Shown here: positions 36,061 to 45,956 of the stretch, in pieces
How the letters are laid out: each line of letters opens with the position of its first letter
Numbering within the stretch: position 1 is the stretch's first letter
Assembly: GCF_038069655.2 (NCBI RefSeq)
Contig: NZ_CP150951.2
Span: 744,001 to 808,000, forward strand
DNA from: Yoonia sp. BS5-3
GTDB taxonomy: Bacteria; Pseudomonadota; Alphaproteobacteria; Rhodobacterales; Rhodobacteraceae
Length of the DNA: 64,000 nucleotides
Direction of reading: 5' to 3'
Made by a program: the position numbers and the translations under genes
Notes under the pieces: model-generated
The model's input: only the letters and a program-made list of their open reading frames with translations
What the model was told of the DNA's origin: nothing
Databases searched by the model: none

Positions 36061-36675
36061 TCAGGAGCTGACCTTTTCCCCGATTTTGGTTTCGGTTCCT
36101 GCCTTCAACCGCTCAATATTCCCAAGATGTCTGACATAGATCAGCACCCCAAGAACGACCGCCAGGAAGAAATACCCACGGAACCCTAAGAAGAACATGA
36201 CCACCGGCAACCAGCCTGCCGTGATCAACGCCGCAGCCGAGGAATACCGGCTGATCGCAGCCGTCGTCAGCCAGATCACGCTGGCGACGATCCCCAACGG
36301 CCAGGCAAACCCAAAGAAAACCCCAAAATAGGTGGCCACCCCTTTGCCCCCTTTGAACCGCAGCCAGACCGGATAGCAATGCCCTAACAGCACCGCGATC
36401 CCCGCGATTTGCAGGGCACTTTCCCCAGAAAAATGCCGTGCCAGCAAAACCGCTGCGGCACCTTTGGCTGCATCCGCAATCAGCGTTAGCGCAGCAGCTG
36501 TCTTATTGCCCGTCCGCAACACATTGGTCGCCCCGATATTGCCAGACCCGATCTGCCGTAGATCCCCAAGGTTCATCAAGCGCGCCAGAATGACCCCGCT
36601 TGGGATCGATCCGAGCAGATATCCGATCGCCCCCCAGATCGCGATGATATCAAGTCCAAACCCAAAAATTGTCAT
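36061..36675 (-). CDS. plsY: Acyl-phosphate:glycerol-3-phosphate acyltransferase
   Basis: 204 residues with about five membrane segments. GYLLGSIPSGVILARLM, GSGNIGATNVLRTGNKTAA and RFKGGKGVATYFGV are the three conserved cytoplasmic PlsY motifs. It starts phospholipid synthesis by acylating glycerol-3-phosphate at the inner membrane. It follows the dihydroorotase-like gene by two bases. Confidence 0.95.
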   Translation of the reverse strand: MTIFGFGLDIIAIWGAIGYLLGSIPSGVILARLMNLGDLRQIGSGNIGATNVLRTGNKTAAALTLIADAAKGAAAVLLARHFSGESALQIAGIAVLLGHCYPVWLRFKGGKGVATYFGVFFGFAWPLGIVASVIWLTTAAISRYSSAAALITAGWLPVVMFFLGFRGYFFLAVVLGVLIYVRHLGNIERLKAGTETKIGEKVSS

Positions 36676-36677
36676 TC

Positions 36678-37955
36678 TCAGCCCTCCCAGACCCGGGTTC
36701 CGTCAACCCAGGTCCCTAGCACTTTGCCTTGCATTCTTGCCCCATCAAAGGGCGTATTTTTCGATTTCGACAGTAATGTGAACCGATCCAGCTGGAACGG
36801 CGCATCCGGGTCAAAAAGGATCAAATCAGCAGGCGTTCCTTCGCGCAATCGCCCTGCTGTCAGTCCTAGCAGCCGCGCGGGGTTGCGCGACAAGGCCCGG
36901 AACAGCTGCGGCAGGCTGATCATCTCGGCGTGATAAAGCCGCAATGCCGCTGACAGCAACGTTTCAAGCCCCACAGCCCCGCTGGCCGCCTCTTCATAGG
37001 GCAAGCGTTTGCTTTCCTCATCCTGCGGAGTGTGCATCGAACAGATGATATCAATCAGCCCATCGGCCACAGCCTGCACTACGGCGATCCTGTCGGCCTC
37101 GCTGCGCAGGGGCGGCTTAAGCTTAAAGAAGGTCCGATAATCCGCCACATCGAATTCATTCAGCGTCAGATGATGAACACCCACCCCTGCAGTGATCTGC
37201 AGCCCGTTCCGTTTGGCCCGCTCAAGCGCCGGTAAGGCCCTTGCCGTTGTGACCTGATCGACATGATACCGCGCGCCTGTCATCTCAAGCAGGCTGATAT
37301 CCCGATCCAAACCCATCCGCTCGGCCATTGCCGAAACCCCTGGCAGCCCGCGCAATGAAGCGAATTTACCCGATGTCACTGCCGCCCCTTCCGAGAGGAT
37401 CGGTTCCTGAATATGCCCAATTACCAGCGCATCCAGTGATCTTGCATATGTCAGTGCCCGGCTAAAAACTTTGGTATTAGCGACGACACGGTCGCAATCT
37501 GTGAAGGCCACCGCCCCGGCATCTTGCAAGAAACCGATTTCCGTCATTTCCTTGCCGTCCCGCCCCTTGGTCAGCGCAGCCATGGGCAACACATGCACCG
37601 GCGCATCCTCTTGGGCGCGCCGTTCGACAAATTCCAACGTCTCGGGCGTGTCAATCGCTGGCGCAGTATCGGGCCTTGTGACGATGGTCGTCACGCCCCC
37701 AGCGGCAGCGGCCTGTCCGGCAGAGCGAAAGGATTCCTTGTGCCGCTCACCCGGTTCGCTGACCTTCACCCCGACATCGATAATCCCGGGCGCAAGACAT
37801 TGCCCCGCGCAATCAATGATCTCAGCCCCCTGGGGTGCCGTGATATCGTCCCCAACAGCGACAATTTCACCGTCTTTTACCAGCAATGCCCCGGCGCTGT
37901 CGGTCAGCGCCACAGGATCAATTAGCCGTGCATTTGCAAAGAATGTGAATGTCAT
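36678..37955 (-). CDS. pyrC: Dihydroorotase family protein, likely non-catalytic (PyrC'/PyrX-like)
   Basis: 425 residues with the overall amidohydrolase fold of dihydroorotases (LAPGIIDVGVKVSEPGERHK, YHVDQVTTARAL, GVHHLTLNEFDV). The zinc-binding His-x-His expected in the first motif is Gly-x-Lys here, the His of the YHxxHxS block is Gln, and the catalytic Asp of the DHAPH block is missing (SMHTPQ). This pattern is known from inactive dihydroorotase-like partners that assemble with PyrB. It lies in an operon with pyrB, so a structural role in aspartate transcarbamoylase is likely; an active enzyme should be encoded elsewhere. Confidence 0.8.
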   Translation of the reverse strand: MTFTFFANARLIDPVALTDSAGALLVKDGEIVAVGDDITAPQGAEIIDCAGQCLAPGIIDVGVKVSEPGERHKESFRSAGQAAAAGGVTTIVTRPDTAPAIDTPETLEFVERRAQEDAPVHVLPMAALTKGRDGKEMTEIGFLQDAGAVAFTDCDRVVANTKVFSRALTYARSLDALVIGHIQEPILSEGAAVTSGKFASLRGLPGVSAMAERMGLDRDISLLEMTGARYHVDQVTTARALPALERAKRNGLQITAGVGVHHLTLNEFDVADYRTFFKLKPPLRSEADRIAVVQAVADGLIDIICSMHTPQDEESKRLPYEEAASGAVGLETLLSAALRLYHAEMISLPQLFRALSRNPARLLGLTAGRLREGTPADLILFDPDAPFQLDRFTLLSKSKNTPFDGARMQGKVLGTWVDGTRVWEG

Positions 37956-38043
37956 GGTTGCTCTTTCTGGATGCTGCGCATCAGTTCAAGGGTGCCGTTC
38001 AGTACCGTTTTCCGCAAGATCGTTGTGCAAGAATATCGGCCCA

Positions 38044-38565
38044 TTATCCGCCCACCCAGATCATCAACCCGACCAGCGCGAACATGCCGATCAGCGCATA
38101 CATCGCGATCATCCCGCCCACTCGCGCGTCGGATTTCTTGCTCCGCTGTGGCGGTTGATCCAGCGTGCCTTTGGCTGAAGCATCAGGCAAAGCGGCAGGC
38201 GGGCTCAGTTTCACGTCCGGGCTGTAGGTTGTCACATGGTTGAGACCGCTGGCCAACTGCAATGTGGCGGCCTCTCCGCCTGTTGCCCGCGACAGCACAA
38301 GGATCGCTGTGCCCGTCAACCGATCAAGCGCCGCCTGATCGGCCAAATCGGCCGTCATATCATAGCCTTCGGCGATATAAGCGCTTAGCGTCATATCCGC
38401 CAAATCTGCAATCCGCACCACATCCACATAAGTTGGATCAAGCGCTGCTCCAAAAAGCGTCATCAGACCTTCAGACGTTTTGTTCAGCGCGGCCGCAGGC
38501 AGCGGATCATCCGTTGCAAAAACGCGTAGCTGCCCGTGATCATTGGCGGGAATACTAATCGTCAT
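38044..38565 (-). CDS. Hypothetical protein between pyrB and pyrC
   Basis: 173 residues from ATG 38565. The N-terminal 110 residues are soluble; the C-terminus has a Pro/Lys-rich linker and one membrane helix (GGMIAMYALIGMFALVGLMIWVGG), so it is tail-anchored. Not recognised. It sits 19 bases after pyrB and 88 bases before pyrC. The operon position alone does not reveal a role in pyrimidine synthesis. Confidence 0.7.
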   Translation of the reverse strand: MTISIPANDHGQLRVFATDDPLPAAALNKTSEGLMTLFGAALDPTYVDVVRIADLADMTLSAYIAEGYDMTADLADQAALDRLTGTAILVLSRATGGEAATLQLASGLNHVTTYSPDVKLSPPAALPDASAKGTLDQPPQRSKKSDARVGGMIAMYALIGMFALVGLMIWVGG

Positions 38566-38584
38566 GATAAGATCACCGGTATGG

Positions 38585-39541
38585 TCATGCCATGATCGCC
38601 TCTTGCCCGCGTTTCTTGCGCAGATTGACCGCCAGCAAATCCATTGCTGCCATACGCACGGCGACGCCCATTTCAACCTGTTCCTGAATAACAGAACGGT
38701 TGATGTCATCGGCAATATTGCCGTCAATCTCAACCCCGCGGTTCATCGGGCCAGGATGCATCACAATCGCATCGGGTTTCGCATGGCGCAGCTTATCGGC
38801 ATCCAACCCATAGCGGTGAAAGTACTCGCGCTCAGAGGGGATAAACCCGCCATCCATCCGTTCTTTTTGAAGGCGCAGCATCATCACCACATCGACGTCT
38901 TTAAGGCCCTCATTCATGTCTTCGAACATTTCGACCCCGAATTCATCGATCCCTTTGGGCATCAATGTAGGCGGCGCAATCAGCCGAATCCGGTTTTCCA
39001 TCTTGCCCAGCAACATGATGTTGGAGCGGGCCACCCGGCTATGGGCGATATCCCCGCAAATCGCGATGGACAGCCGGTGCAATCGCCCCTTGGACCGACG
39101 GATCGTCAGCGCATCAAGCAGCGCCTGTGTCGGATGTTCGTGCTTGCCATCGCCTGCGTTCAAAACCGCGCAATTGACCTTTTGCGCCAGCAAATCCACT
39201 GCGCCCGAATGCGGATGCCGCACGACCAGCAAATCGGGACGCATTGCATTCAGCGTCAACGCCGTATCAATCAGCGTCTCGCCCTTTTTGATCGAGCTGG
39301 CCTGCATCCCCATATTCATCACATCCGCGCCAAGCCTCTTCCCCGCCAGCTCAAAACTGGATTGGGTCCGTGTCGAGTTTTCGAAGAACATGTTGATCTG
39401 CGTCATGCCCGCCAGCACGTCCCGGTGCGTGATCCCCCGCCGATTATGATCGGCATAACTGTCAGCCAGATCCAGAAGTGTGGTAATTTCAGTCGGGTGG
39501 AGCGGCTCGATGCCCAAAAGGTGGTTTTGGCGAAAGGTCAT
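38585..39541 (-). CDS. pyrB: Aspartate carbamoyltransferase catalytic subunit
   Basis: 318 residues. [20 protein letters not shown] is the carbamoyl-phosphate-binding motif, [16 protein letters not shown] the second, and [16 protein letters not shown] the aspartate-binding loop. It makes carbamoyl-aspartate in pyrimidine synthesis. It heads an operon with a hypothetical gene, the dihydroorotase-like gene and plsY. No pyrI regulatory chain is present. Confidence 0.97.
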   Translation of the reverse strand: MTFRQNHLLGIEPLHPTEITTLLDLADSYADHNRRGITHRDVLAGMTQINMFFENSTRTQSSFELAGKRLGADVMNMGMQASSIKKGETLIDTALTLNAMRPDLLVVRHPHSGAVDLLAQKVNCAVLNAGDGKHEHPTQALLDALTIRRSKGRLHRLSIAICGDIAHSRVARSNIMLLGKMENRIRLIAPPTLMPKGIDEFGVEMFEDMNEGLKDVDVVMMLRLQKERMDGGFIPSEREYFHRYGLDADKLRHAKPDAIVMHPGPMNRGVEIDGNIADDINRSVIQEQVEMGVAVRMAAMDLLAVNLRKKRGQEAIMA

Positions 39542-39665
39542 GCGGGCTCCTGCATATTTGCTGGCGGGTGTTATAGCAGCGTCCCAAGCTGCTTCAATGG
39601 GTGCAAAGCGTCGATAACGGCTGAGGATCGTTTACCTTGCCGCCTCCTGCGCCTAAGTTCGCTTT

Positions 39666-40475
39666 ATGGATTCTGTGGCCGAGTATTGGAATGATCGTGC
39701 ACTGCTGGAATGGCAGGTCGAACTGGGTGTGACCGATGCCATTCTAGATGAACCGGTTGACCGCTATGCGCTTGCGCCGGCTGCGCCAAAATCCAAGCCT
39801 CAGCCAGCGGCGCCCGCGCAGACGGCGCCTACCGCACCACCTCCGCGCCCGGAACCCCAAGCCGTTGATGCCGTCGCGATTGCCCGCACCGCTGCGGCAT
39901 CTGCCCCTGATCTGGACAGCCTCGCCACCGCTATTCAGGCCTTTGAATATTGCGATCTAAAGCGCGGTGCGCGCAATTGTGTTTTCAGCGATGGGCAGCC
40001 CCAGGCCCGCGTGATGATCATCGGCGAGGCCCCCGGCCGCGAAGAGGATCGTGCAGGCCGCCCCTTTGTCGGCCGTGCCGGACAGCTGCTGGACCGCATG
40101 TTTGACGCGATCGATCTTAGCCGCGCGCATACGGATGTCGCCCGCGCCACCTATATCACTAATGTGATGCCCTGGCGTCCGCCATCAAACCGGACCCCTG
40201 AACAGGCCGAGATCGCGATGATGCTGCCATTTCTTGAACGGCACATCACCCTGATCGATCCCGAAATCATTGTTTTAATGGGTAATACCCCATGCCAGGC
40301 CCTGCTTGGTCGCACCGGCATTACCCGCATGCGCGGACAATGGACCGACGTTTTGGGCAAACCCTGCATGCCCATGGTCCACCCGGCCTATCTGCTACGT
40401 AACACCCTCGCCAAGCGCGAGACTTGGGCCGACCTTCTGGCGTTGAACGCCCGTTTGCGCCAGAAAGAGGCCTAA
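39666..40475 (+). CDS. Uracil-DNA glycosylase, family 4-like
   Basis: 269 residues. An Ala/Pro-rich linker (residues about 35-65) separates a short N-terminal part from the catalytic domain. [19 protein letters not shown] is the water-activating motif A and [10 protein letters not shown] is motif B with the conserved His. It removes uracil from DNA. Where classical family 4 enzymes have a CxxC iron-sulfur pair, only FEYC is seen, so cluster binding may differ. Divergent from pyrB; moaB follows three bases after the stop. Confidence 0.85.
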   Translation: MDSVAEYWNDRALLEWQVELGVTDAILDEPVDRYALAPAAPKSKPQPAAPAQTAPTAPPPRPEPQAVDAVAIARTAAASAPDLDSLATAIQAFEYCDLKRGARNCVFSDGQPQARVMIIGEAPGREEDRAGRPFVGRAGQLLDRMFDAIDLSRAHTDVARATYITNVMPWRPPSNRTPEQAEIAMMLPFLERHITLIDPEIIVLMGNTPCQALLGRTGITRMRGQWTDVLGKPCMPMVHPAYLLRNTLAKRETWADLLALNARLRQKEA

Positions 40476-40478
40476 AAG

Positions 40479-41021
40479 ATGAGCCGCATTGATGAGACCT
40501 TGGATTTTGTTCCCGTGCGGGTCGCCATCCTGACCGTCAGCGATACCCGCCAACTGGTAGATGACAAATCCGGTCAAACACTGGTCGGACGGATTGCAGC
40601 GGCTGGCCACCACATCGCGGATCGCCAGATTGTGACCGACGACCGGGCAAAGATTGTGGAATGCTTGCAAAGATGGTGCGCGGACTCTTCGGTTGATGTT
40701 GTGATCTCAACCGGTGGGACGGGGCTGACAGGGCGCGATGTCACGGTAGAGGCCCATCGTGATGTATATGAAAAGGAAATCGATGCTTTTGGCACAGTTT
40801 TTACGATTGTGAGCATGCAAAAGATCGGTACATCGGCGGTCCAAAGTCGCGCAACAGCTGGCGTTGCCCAAGGCACTTACTTGTTCGCCCTGCCCGGCAG
40901 CCCGGGTGCTTGCAAGGACGCATGGGACGAAATTTTGTGCAAACAGCTCGATTTTCGGCACAGACCCTGCAATTTTGTCGAAATAATGCCCCGTTTGGAC
41001 GAGCATTTGCGACGGAAGTAA
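40479..41021 (+). CDS. moaB: Molybdenum cofactor biosynthesis protein B
   Basis: 180 residues. VAILTVSDTR opens the MogA/MoaB fold, ISTGGTGLTGRDVTVEA is the molybdopterin-binding loop and LFALPGSPGACKDAWDE the C-terminal signature. It adenylylates molybdopterin for metal insertion, or is a close relative of that enzyme. It follows the uracil-DNA glycosylase gene directly. Confidence 0.95.
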   Translation: MSRIDETLDFVPVRVAILTVSDTRQLVDDKSGQTLVGRIAAAGHHIADRQIVTDDRAKIVECLQRWCADSSVDVVISTGGTGLTGRDVTVEAHRDVYEKEIDAFGTVFTIVSMQKIGTSAVQSRATAGVAQGTYLFALPGSPGACKDAWDEILCKQLDFRHRPCNFVEIMPRLDEHLRRK

Positions 41022-41093
41022 CAAGTTCACGCGTTTAACTAGAAATAACCAAGTCGACTGCTAAATCATCGGCGTGGACCAAGGGATATTCTG

Positions 41094-42551
41094 ATGCGTT
41101 TTCTTCGCCGTAGCCTGATGGGCGTCTTTCTACTAAGTGTTACACTGGTGCTGCTGGCCTGGGCTGGCAATATGGTCCGCGAGGCTGTGACCGCCCGCCT
41201 CAATGAAGAACCACGCAACTTTCCTCAGCGCGAACGTGTTTTGGCTGTGAATGTCATTACGCTTGAACCGCAGACAATAACCCCGGTTCTGACGGTTTTT
41301 GGTGAATTGCGCAGCCAACGGACTTTGGATTTGCGTAGCGCCACAAGCGGCACCGTTCTAGAGGCCAGTGACGCGTTGGTTGAGGGTGGCGCTGTCACAC
41401 AAGGCCAGCTGCTGCTGACCATCGATCCGGTCGAAGCCCAAGCCGCATTGGACCGTGTCCGCGCCGACCTGCAAGATGCTCAAGCTGAATTGCGCGACGC
41501 TGAACGGTCATTGCTTTTGGAACAAGATGAACTCTCTGCGGCGCAGGAACAGGCTAATTTGCGCGCTCAGGCCGTCACCCGGGCCCGTGATCTGCAAGAG
41601 CGCGGCGTTGGCACGGCCGCCACCGTTGAAACCGCCGAATTGGCCGCATCGTCGGCGCAGGCCGCTGTGTTAACGCGCAGGCAGGCATTGGCATCAGCAC
41701 AGGCACGGATTGACCAGGCCACAACCCGCTTGGCGCGTGCCGAAATCAGTGTCTCAGAGGCTGAGCGTGATCTGTCCGACACCGAGGTTTTTGCCGCGTT
41801 CGACGGCGTTCTGGCCGATGTATCGATCAGTCCCGGCGGACGCGTGACCGCCAATGAACTTATCGCCCAGCTCGTTGATCCAACCCGGCTTGAAGTCGCG
41901 TTTCGGGTTTCAACCTCGCAATATGCCAGGCTTTTGGATGGGGATGGCACCTTGATTACCGCTCCGGTTCGCGTGGCTTTGGATGTTTCAGGCGTCAACC
42001 TTGTCGCTGAAGGGCAGATCACACGCGAAGGTGCCTCGGTCGGGACAGGACAGACGGGTCGGTTACTCTTTGCCCGTCTTGATAGCTCACCCGGCTTTCG
42101 TCCAGGCGACTTTGTAACTGTCAGCATTGACGAACCCCAGCTGGACCGCGTCGCCCTTGTATCGGCCACCGCAGTTTCTGCGGATGGCACCGTGTTGGTT
42201 GTCGGTGACGAGGATCGTTTGCAAAGCGTTGCGGTTGATCTGCTGCGACGTCAGGGCGATGATGTGATTATCACTGTGCGCGGATTGGCCGGACAAACCA
42301 TTGTTGCCGAACGCTCGCCTTTGCTTGGTGACGGCATCAAAGTGAACCCGATCCGGCCAGGCGGCAGCGAAACAGAGCCCGCCGAGCCTGAAATGATTGC
42401 CCTTGATGCGGACCGTCGCGCAAAGTTGATCGCCTTTGTGAATGAAGGCCGTATGCCCGATGAGGTCAAAGCGCGTATCATCGGGCAACTGGAGCAAGAA
42501 GAAGTGTCATCGGAAACGGTGGCCCGGCTTGAAAGCAGGATGGGCAGCTAA
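41094..42551 (+). CDS. RND efflux periplasmic adaptor (membrane fusion protein)
   Basis: 485 residues. An N-terminal membrane anchor (MGVFLLSVTLVLLAWAG) leads to a lipoyl-like half (SATSGTVLEASDALVEGGAV), a long Ala/Glu-rich coiled-coil hairpin (residues about 110-225) and a beta-barrel region (FDGVLADVSISPGGRVTANE). It bridges the inner-membrane pump encoded next to an outer-membrane channel not found in this window. AAGGGA precedes the ATG. Its stop shares a base with the pump start. Confidence 0.9.
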   Translation: MRFLRRSLMGVFLLSVTLVLLAWAGNMVREAVTARLNEEPRNFPQRERVLAVNVITLEPQTITPVLTVFGELRSQRTLDLRSATSGTVLEASDALVEGGAVTQGQLLLTIDPVEAQAALDRVRADLQDAQAELRDAERSLLLEQDELSAAQEQANLRAQAVTRARDLQERGVGTAATVETAELAASSAQAAVLTRRQALASAQARIDQATTRLARAEISVSEAERDLSDTEVFAAFDGVLADVSISPGGRVTANELIAQLVDPTRLEVAFRVSTSQYARLLDGDGTLITAPVRVALDVSGVNLVAEGQITREGASVGTGQTGRLLFARLDSSPGFRPGDFVTVSIDEPQLDRVALVSATAVSADGTVLVVGDEDRLQSVAVDLLRRQGDDVIITVRGLAGQTIVAERSPLLGDGIKVNPIRPGGSETEPAEPEMIALDADRRAKLIAFVNEGRMPDEVKARIIGQLEQEEVSSETVARLESRMGS

Positions 42552-45500
42552 TGGTCACTGGCGGCGAAAAACTCACGGCGGGTGCCGGCGGCATCCTGTC
42601 CTATTTTACCCGGCACCGGACAGCCGCGAATTTGCTACTGGTTTTGATGCTGACGGCAGGTCTGTTGTCCTTCCCCAATATGCGCGCCCAGTTTTTCCCC
42701 GATGTCGTCGTCGATGATATCGACGTCACCGTGACATGGTCAGGCGCGGGCGCAGAGGATGTCGATGCCGCCATTGTACAAGTGTTGGAACCTGTCTTGC
42801 TGGGGGTTGAAGGTGTCACCGCATCATCTGCGACATCCAGCGAGGGCCGTGCCTCTATCCAGCTAGAGTTTGAACCCGGCTATGATATCGACCGCGCCGC
42901 CGAAGATGTGCAGCTGGCCGTCGATGGCGCCTCGAACCTGCCCGAAGATGCCGAAGACCCATCTGTCCGCCGCGGCGGTTGGTCTGACCGCGTCACTGAT
43001 GTGGTGATCACCGGTCCTGTTGGCGTTGATCAACTGGGCCGCTTTGCCGACGAAATGGCCGCCCGGCTATTTGCAGAAGGCGTCACCCAAGTCTTTGTGC
43101 AAGGCGTCGCTGCTCCTTCGACAATTGTTGAGGTCCCTTCCCTTTCATTAGTTGAACATGGCATCGGGCTAGCCGATATCTCTGCCCGGATCGCTGAAGA
43201 GGCCGAGGCCGATCCGGCGGGTGATGTATCTGGCAATGCCCGTGTGCGCACCGGTGTTGCCAAGCGCAGCGCGCAAGATATTGGCGCGATTGTGCTACGG
43301 TCGAACCCCGATGGTTCAAACCTGACTATCGCGGATGTTGCAACCGTGCGTGTGGAAGGTGCCGATCGCGCGCGCGCCTATTTCGTCGGGGATGACCCGG
43401 CCATTAAGATCCGCGTTCTGCGCTCCGCAACGGGCGATGCCATCGGGATGCAAGCAACCGTCGGCGAGGTCGCAGACGAACTGACGGCCGAGCTGCCAAC
43501 AGGCGTAACCGTTAACCTAACCAATGGCCGGGCCGAGGCCATTTCAGCCCGTTTGGATATTCTACTCGAAAATGGCTTGAGCGGTTTGGCGCTGGTCGTC
43601 GTCCTGTTGTTCTTGTTCTTGAATGTGCGCACCGCATTCTGGGTCGCATTTGGCATTCCCGTCGCGATGCTGGCCGCAATCGCTCTGATGTATGCTGTTG
43701 GCATTACGATCAACATGATTTCGCTTTTCGCGCTGATCATCACCTTGGGGATCGTTGTCGATGATGCCATTGTTGTCGGTGAACACGCGGATTTCCGCGT
43801 CCGAGCTTTGGGCGAACATCCGACCGTCGCTTCGGAAAACGCAGCCCGCCGCATGTTCAGCCCGGTGTTTTCTGCAACCATCACGACAGTGATCGCATTC
43901 TTTGGCCTGATGGCGATTGGCGGCCGCTTTGGCAGCTTGATCGGTGATATTCCCTTCACCGTGATCGTTGTCTTGATCGCCAGCCTGATCGAATGCTTCC
44001 TGATCCTGCCCAACCACCTGTCTCACGCGATAGCGCATTCCAGCAAGGATCATTGGTATGATCTGCCCTCGCGCGTGGTAAATCGTGGCTTTGACTGGTT
44101 CCGGGAAACGCTGTTCCGTCCTTTTATGACGCTTGTTGTCAAAGCCCGGTATCCGGTCTTTGCACTGGCAATTGTGGCGCTCGCTTCGCAAGTTTCGTTG
44201 TTTATCAAAGGCGATGTGACCTGGCGCTTTTTTAACGCACCTGAACAGTCGCAGGTCACCGGCAATTTCGCGATGTTGCCCGGCGCCACACGCGAGGATT
44301 CGCTGGCCATGATGCGCGAAATGCAACGCGCGACTGAGGCCTTGGGTGCGGAATACGAGGCTGAGTATGGGGTGAACCCACTGAAATTTGTCGCCGCAGA
44401 AATCGGCGGAAATGCAGGCCGTGGTATCGCCGGTGCAGATACCAAAGACGCCGATCAACTTGGTGCGATTACCATCGAATTGATTGATGCTGACAGCCGC
44501 CCCTATAGCAGTTTTGCTTTTGTGGGGGCGCTGCAAGACAATATTCGCCAGCACCCAATGGCCGAAACTGTGACCTTCCGTGGTGGCCGCTCTGGCCCCG
44601 GTGGCGACAGTCTAGATATCCAAATGTATGGCGCGGATAGCGATACACTTAAGGCCGCCGCAGAGGCGCTTAAGACAGAACTGGCGCAGTTTCCCGAAGT
44701 ATCGGCTTTAGAAGATACGCTCGCTTATGACAAAGAAGAACTGATCCTTGAGCTGACCCCGCAGGGTCAGGCACTTGGTCTCAGCATAGATGGTCTGGGC
44801 AGCGTTCTGCGTGACCGGCTTGGCGGGATCGAGGCTGCCAGCTATCCCGATGGCACCCGCTCGGCCACGATCCGCGTGGAACTGCCCGAGGATGAGTTAT
44901 CAGCCGATTTCCTGGATCGCACGCAGATACGCACCGCCGAGGGTGTCTATGTTCCACTGGCTGATGTTGTCACCGTGCAGAACCGAACCGGGTTTTCGAC
45001 TGTACGCCGCGAAAACGGCATTCAGTTGATCTCTGTCACAGGTGATCTGGACAGTGACGATGCCGCCCGCGCCACCGAAGTAGAGCAATTGATCAATGAC
45101 GATATTCTGCCCCGGATCGAAAGCAACTTTGCTGTCGAATCACAACTGTCCGGGCAAAGCGAACAGGAACGGCAGTTCCTAAGCGATGCACGCACTGGAT
45201 TGATCTTGGTCCTGCTGGGAATTTACCTGACCTTGTCATGGATTTTCAGCAGCTGGACCCGCCCGGTTGTTGTTATGTCGATTATTCCCTTTGCCCTGAT
45301 CGGAACTATCTACGGTCATAACGCCTGGGCTATTCCCCTGAGCATGTTTACCGTCGTCGGTCTGATTGGGATGGTGGGCATCATCATCAATGACAGTATC
45401 GTGCTGGTTACAACGGTGGATGAATATGCCGAAGAACGCGGGCTCATCCCCGCGATTATCGACGGCACCGTGGACCGTCTACGCCCAGTTATGCTGACGA

Positions 45501-45946
45501 CGCTGACGACTGTATTGGGCCTTACACCGCTGCTTTATGAAGGGTCTAATCAAGCGGAATTCCTTAAGCCAACCGTCGTCACATTGGTCTTTGGTCTTGG
45601 TTTTGGGATGTTCCTGGTTTTGCTGATTGTCCCATCAGTGATGGCTATGCAAGCCGACGTGGGCCGCCAGATACAAGCCGCTAAACGGGCGCTGCGCGGA
45701 CGCAAGGCTGCGATGTTCATCCCCGCAGGTCTGGGCTTTGCAGGGGCGCTTGCCCTGTTTGGCGCCACGGTCGCCCCGTTGATCATAAATGGCGGTCCAT
45801 GGCCTGCAATGGCCGGCTATCTGCCGTTCCTTCAATCCGGCTTTGGCCCGGCAATGATTGTATTCACCTTGGGCCTCATGGCTTTGCTGCTGGTCATCTA
45901 TATCCTCGCCATGCTGGGGCAGATGATGCATCGCTTGCGGACTTAG
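42551..45946 (+). CDS. RND family efflux transporter permease
   Basis: 1131 residues with the RND layout: a first membrane helix near residue 20, two large periplasmic loops and two six-helix groups. LIITLGIVVDDAIVVGEH in the fourth helix carries the paired Asp of the proton relay. GLIGMVGIIINDSIVLVTTV is the matching helix of the second half. Substrates are unknown. Encoded in one transcript with the adaptor (TAATG overlap). Confidence 0.95.
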   Translation: MVTGGEKLTAGAGGILSYFTRHRTAANLLLVLMLTAGLLSFPNMRAQFFPDVVVDDIDVTVTWSGAGAEDVDAAIVQVLEPVLLGVEGVTASSATSSEGRASIQLEFEPGYDIDRAAEDVQLAVDGASNLPEDAEDPSVRRGGWSDRVTDVVITGPVGVDQLGRFADEMAARLFAEGVTQVFVQGVAAPSTIVEVPSLSLVEHGIGLADISARIAEEAEADPAGDVSGNARVRTGVAKRSAQDIGAIVLRSNPDGSNLTIADVATVRVEGADRARAYFVGDDPAIKIRVLRSATGDAIGMQATVGEVADELTAELPTGVTVNLTNGRAEAISARLDILLENGLSGLALVVVLLFLFLNVRTAFWVAFGIPVAMLAAIALMYAVGITINMISLFALIITLGIVVDDAIVVGEHADFRVRALGEHPTVASENAARRMFSPVFSATITTVIAFFGLMAIGGRFGSLIGDIPFTVIVVLIASLIECFLILPNHLSHAIAHSSKDHWYDLPSRVVNRGFDWFRETLFRPFMTLVVKARYPVFALAIVALASQVSLFIKGDVTWRFFNAPEQSQVTGNFAMLPGATREDSLAMMREMQRATEALGAEYEAEYGVNPLKFVAAEIGGNAGRGIAGADTKDADQLGAITIELIDADSRPYSSFAFVGALQDNIRQHPMAETVTFRGGRSGPGGDSLDIQMYGADSDTLKAAAEALKTELAQFPEVSALEDTLAYDKEELILELTPQGQALGLSIDGLGSVLRDRLGGIEAASYPDGTRSATIRVELPEDELSADFLDRTQIRTAEGVYVPLADVVTVQNRTGFSTVRRENGIQLISVTGDLDSDDAARATEVEQLINDDILPRIESNFAVESQLSGQSEQERQFLSDARTGLILVLLGIYLTLSWIFSSWTRPVVVMSIIPFALIGTIYGHNAWAIPLSMFTVVGLIGMVGIIINDSIVLVTTVDEYAEERGLIPAIIDGTVDRLRPVMLTTLTTVLGLTPLLYEGSNQAEFLKPTVVTLVFGLGFGMFLVLLIVPSVMAMQADVGRQIQAAKRALRGRKAAMFIPAGLGFAGALALFGATVAPLIINGGPWPAMAGYLPFLQSGFGPAMIVFTLGLMALLLVIYILAMLGQMMHRLRT

Positions 45947-45956
45947 GGCTCTCACC

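Noticed and set aside
43562..44554. Long open frame antisense to the RND permease gene
   Set aside because: It mirrors a GC-rich coding gene with clear RND motifs, has no family motif of its own and no good ribosome binding site.
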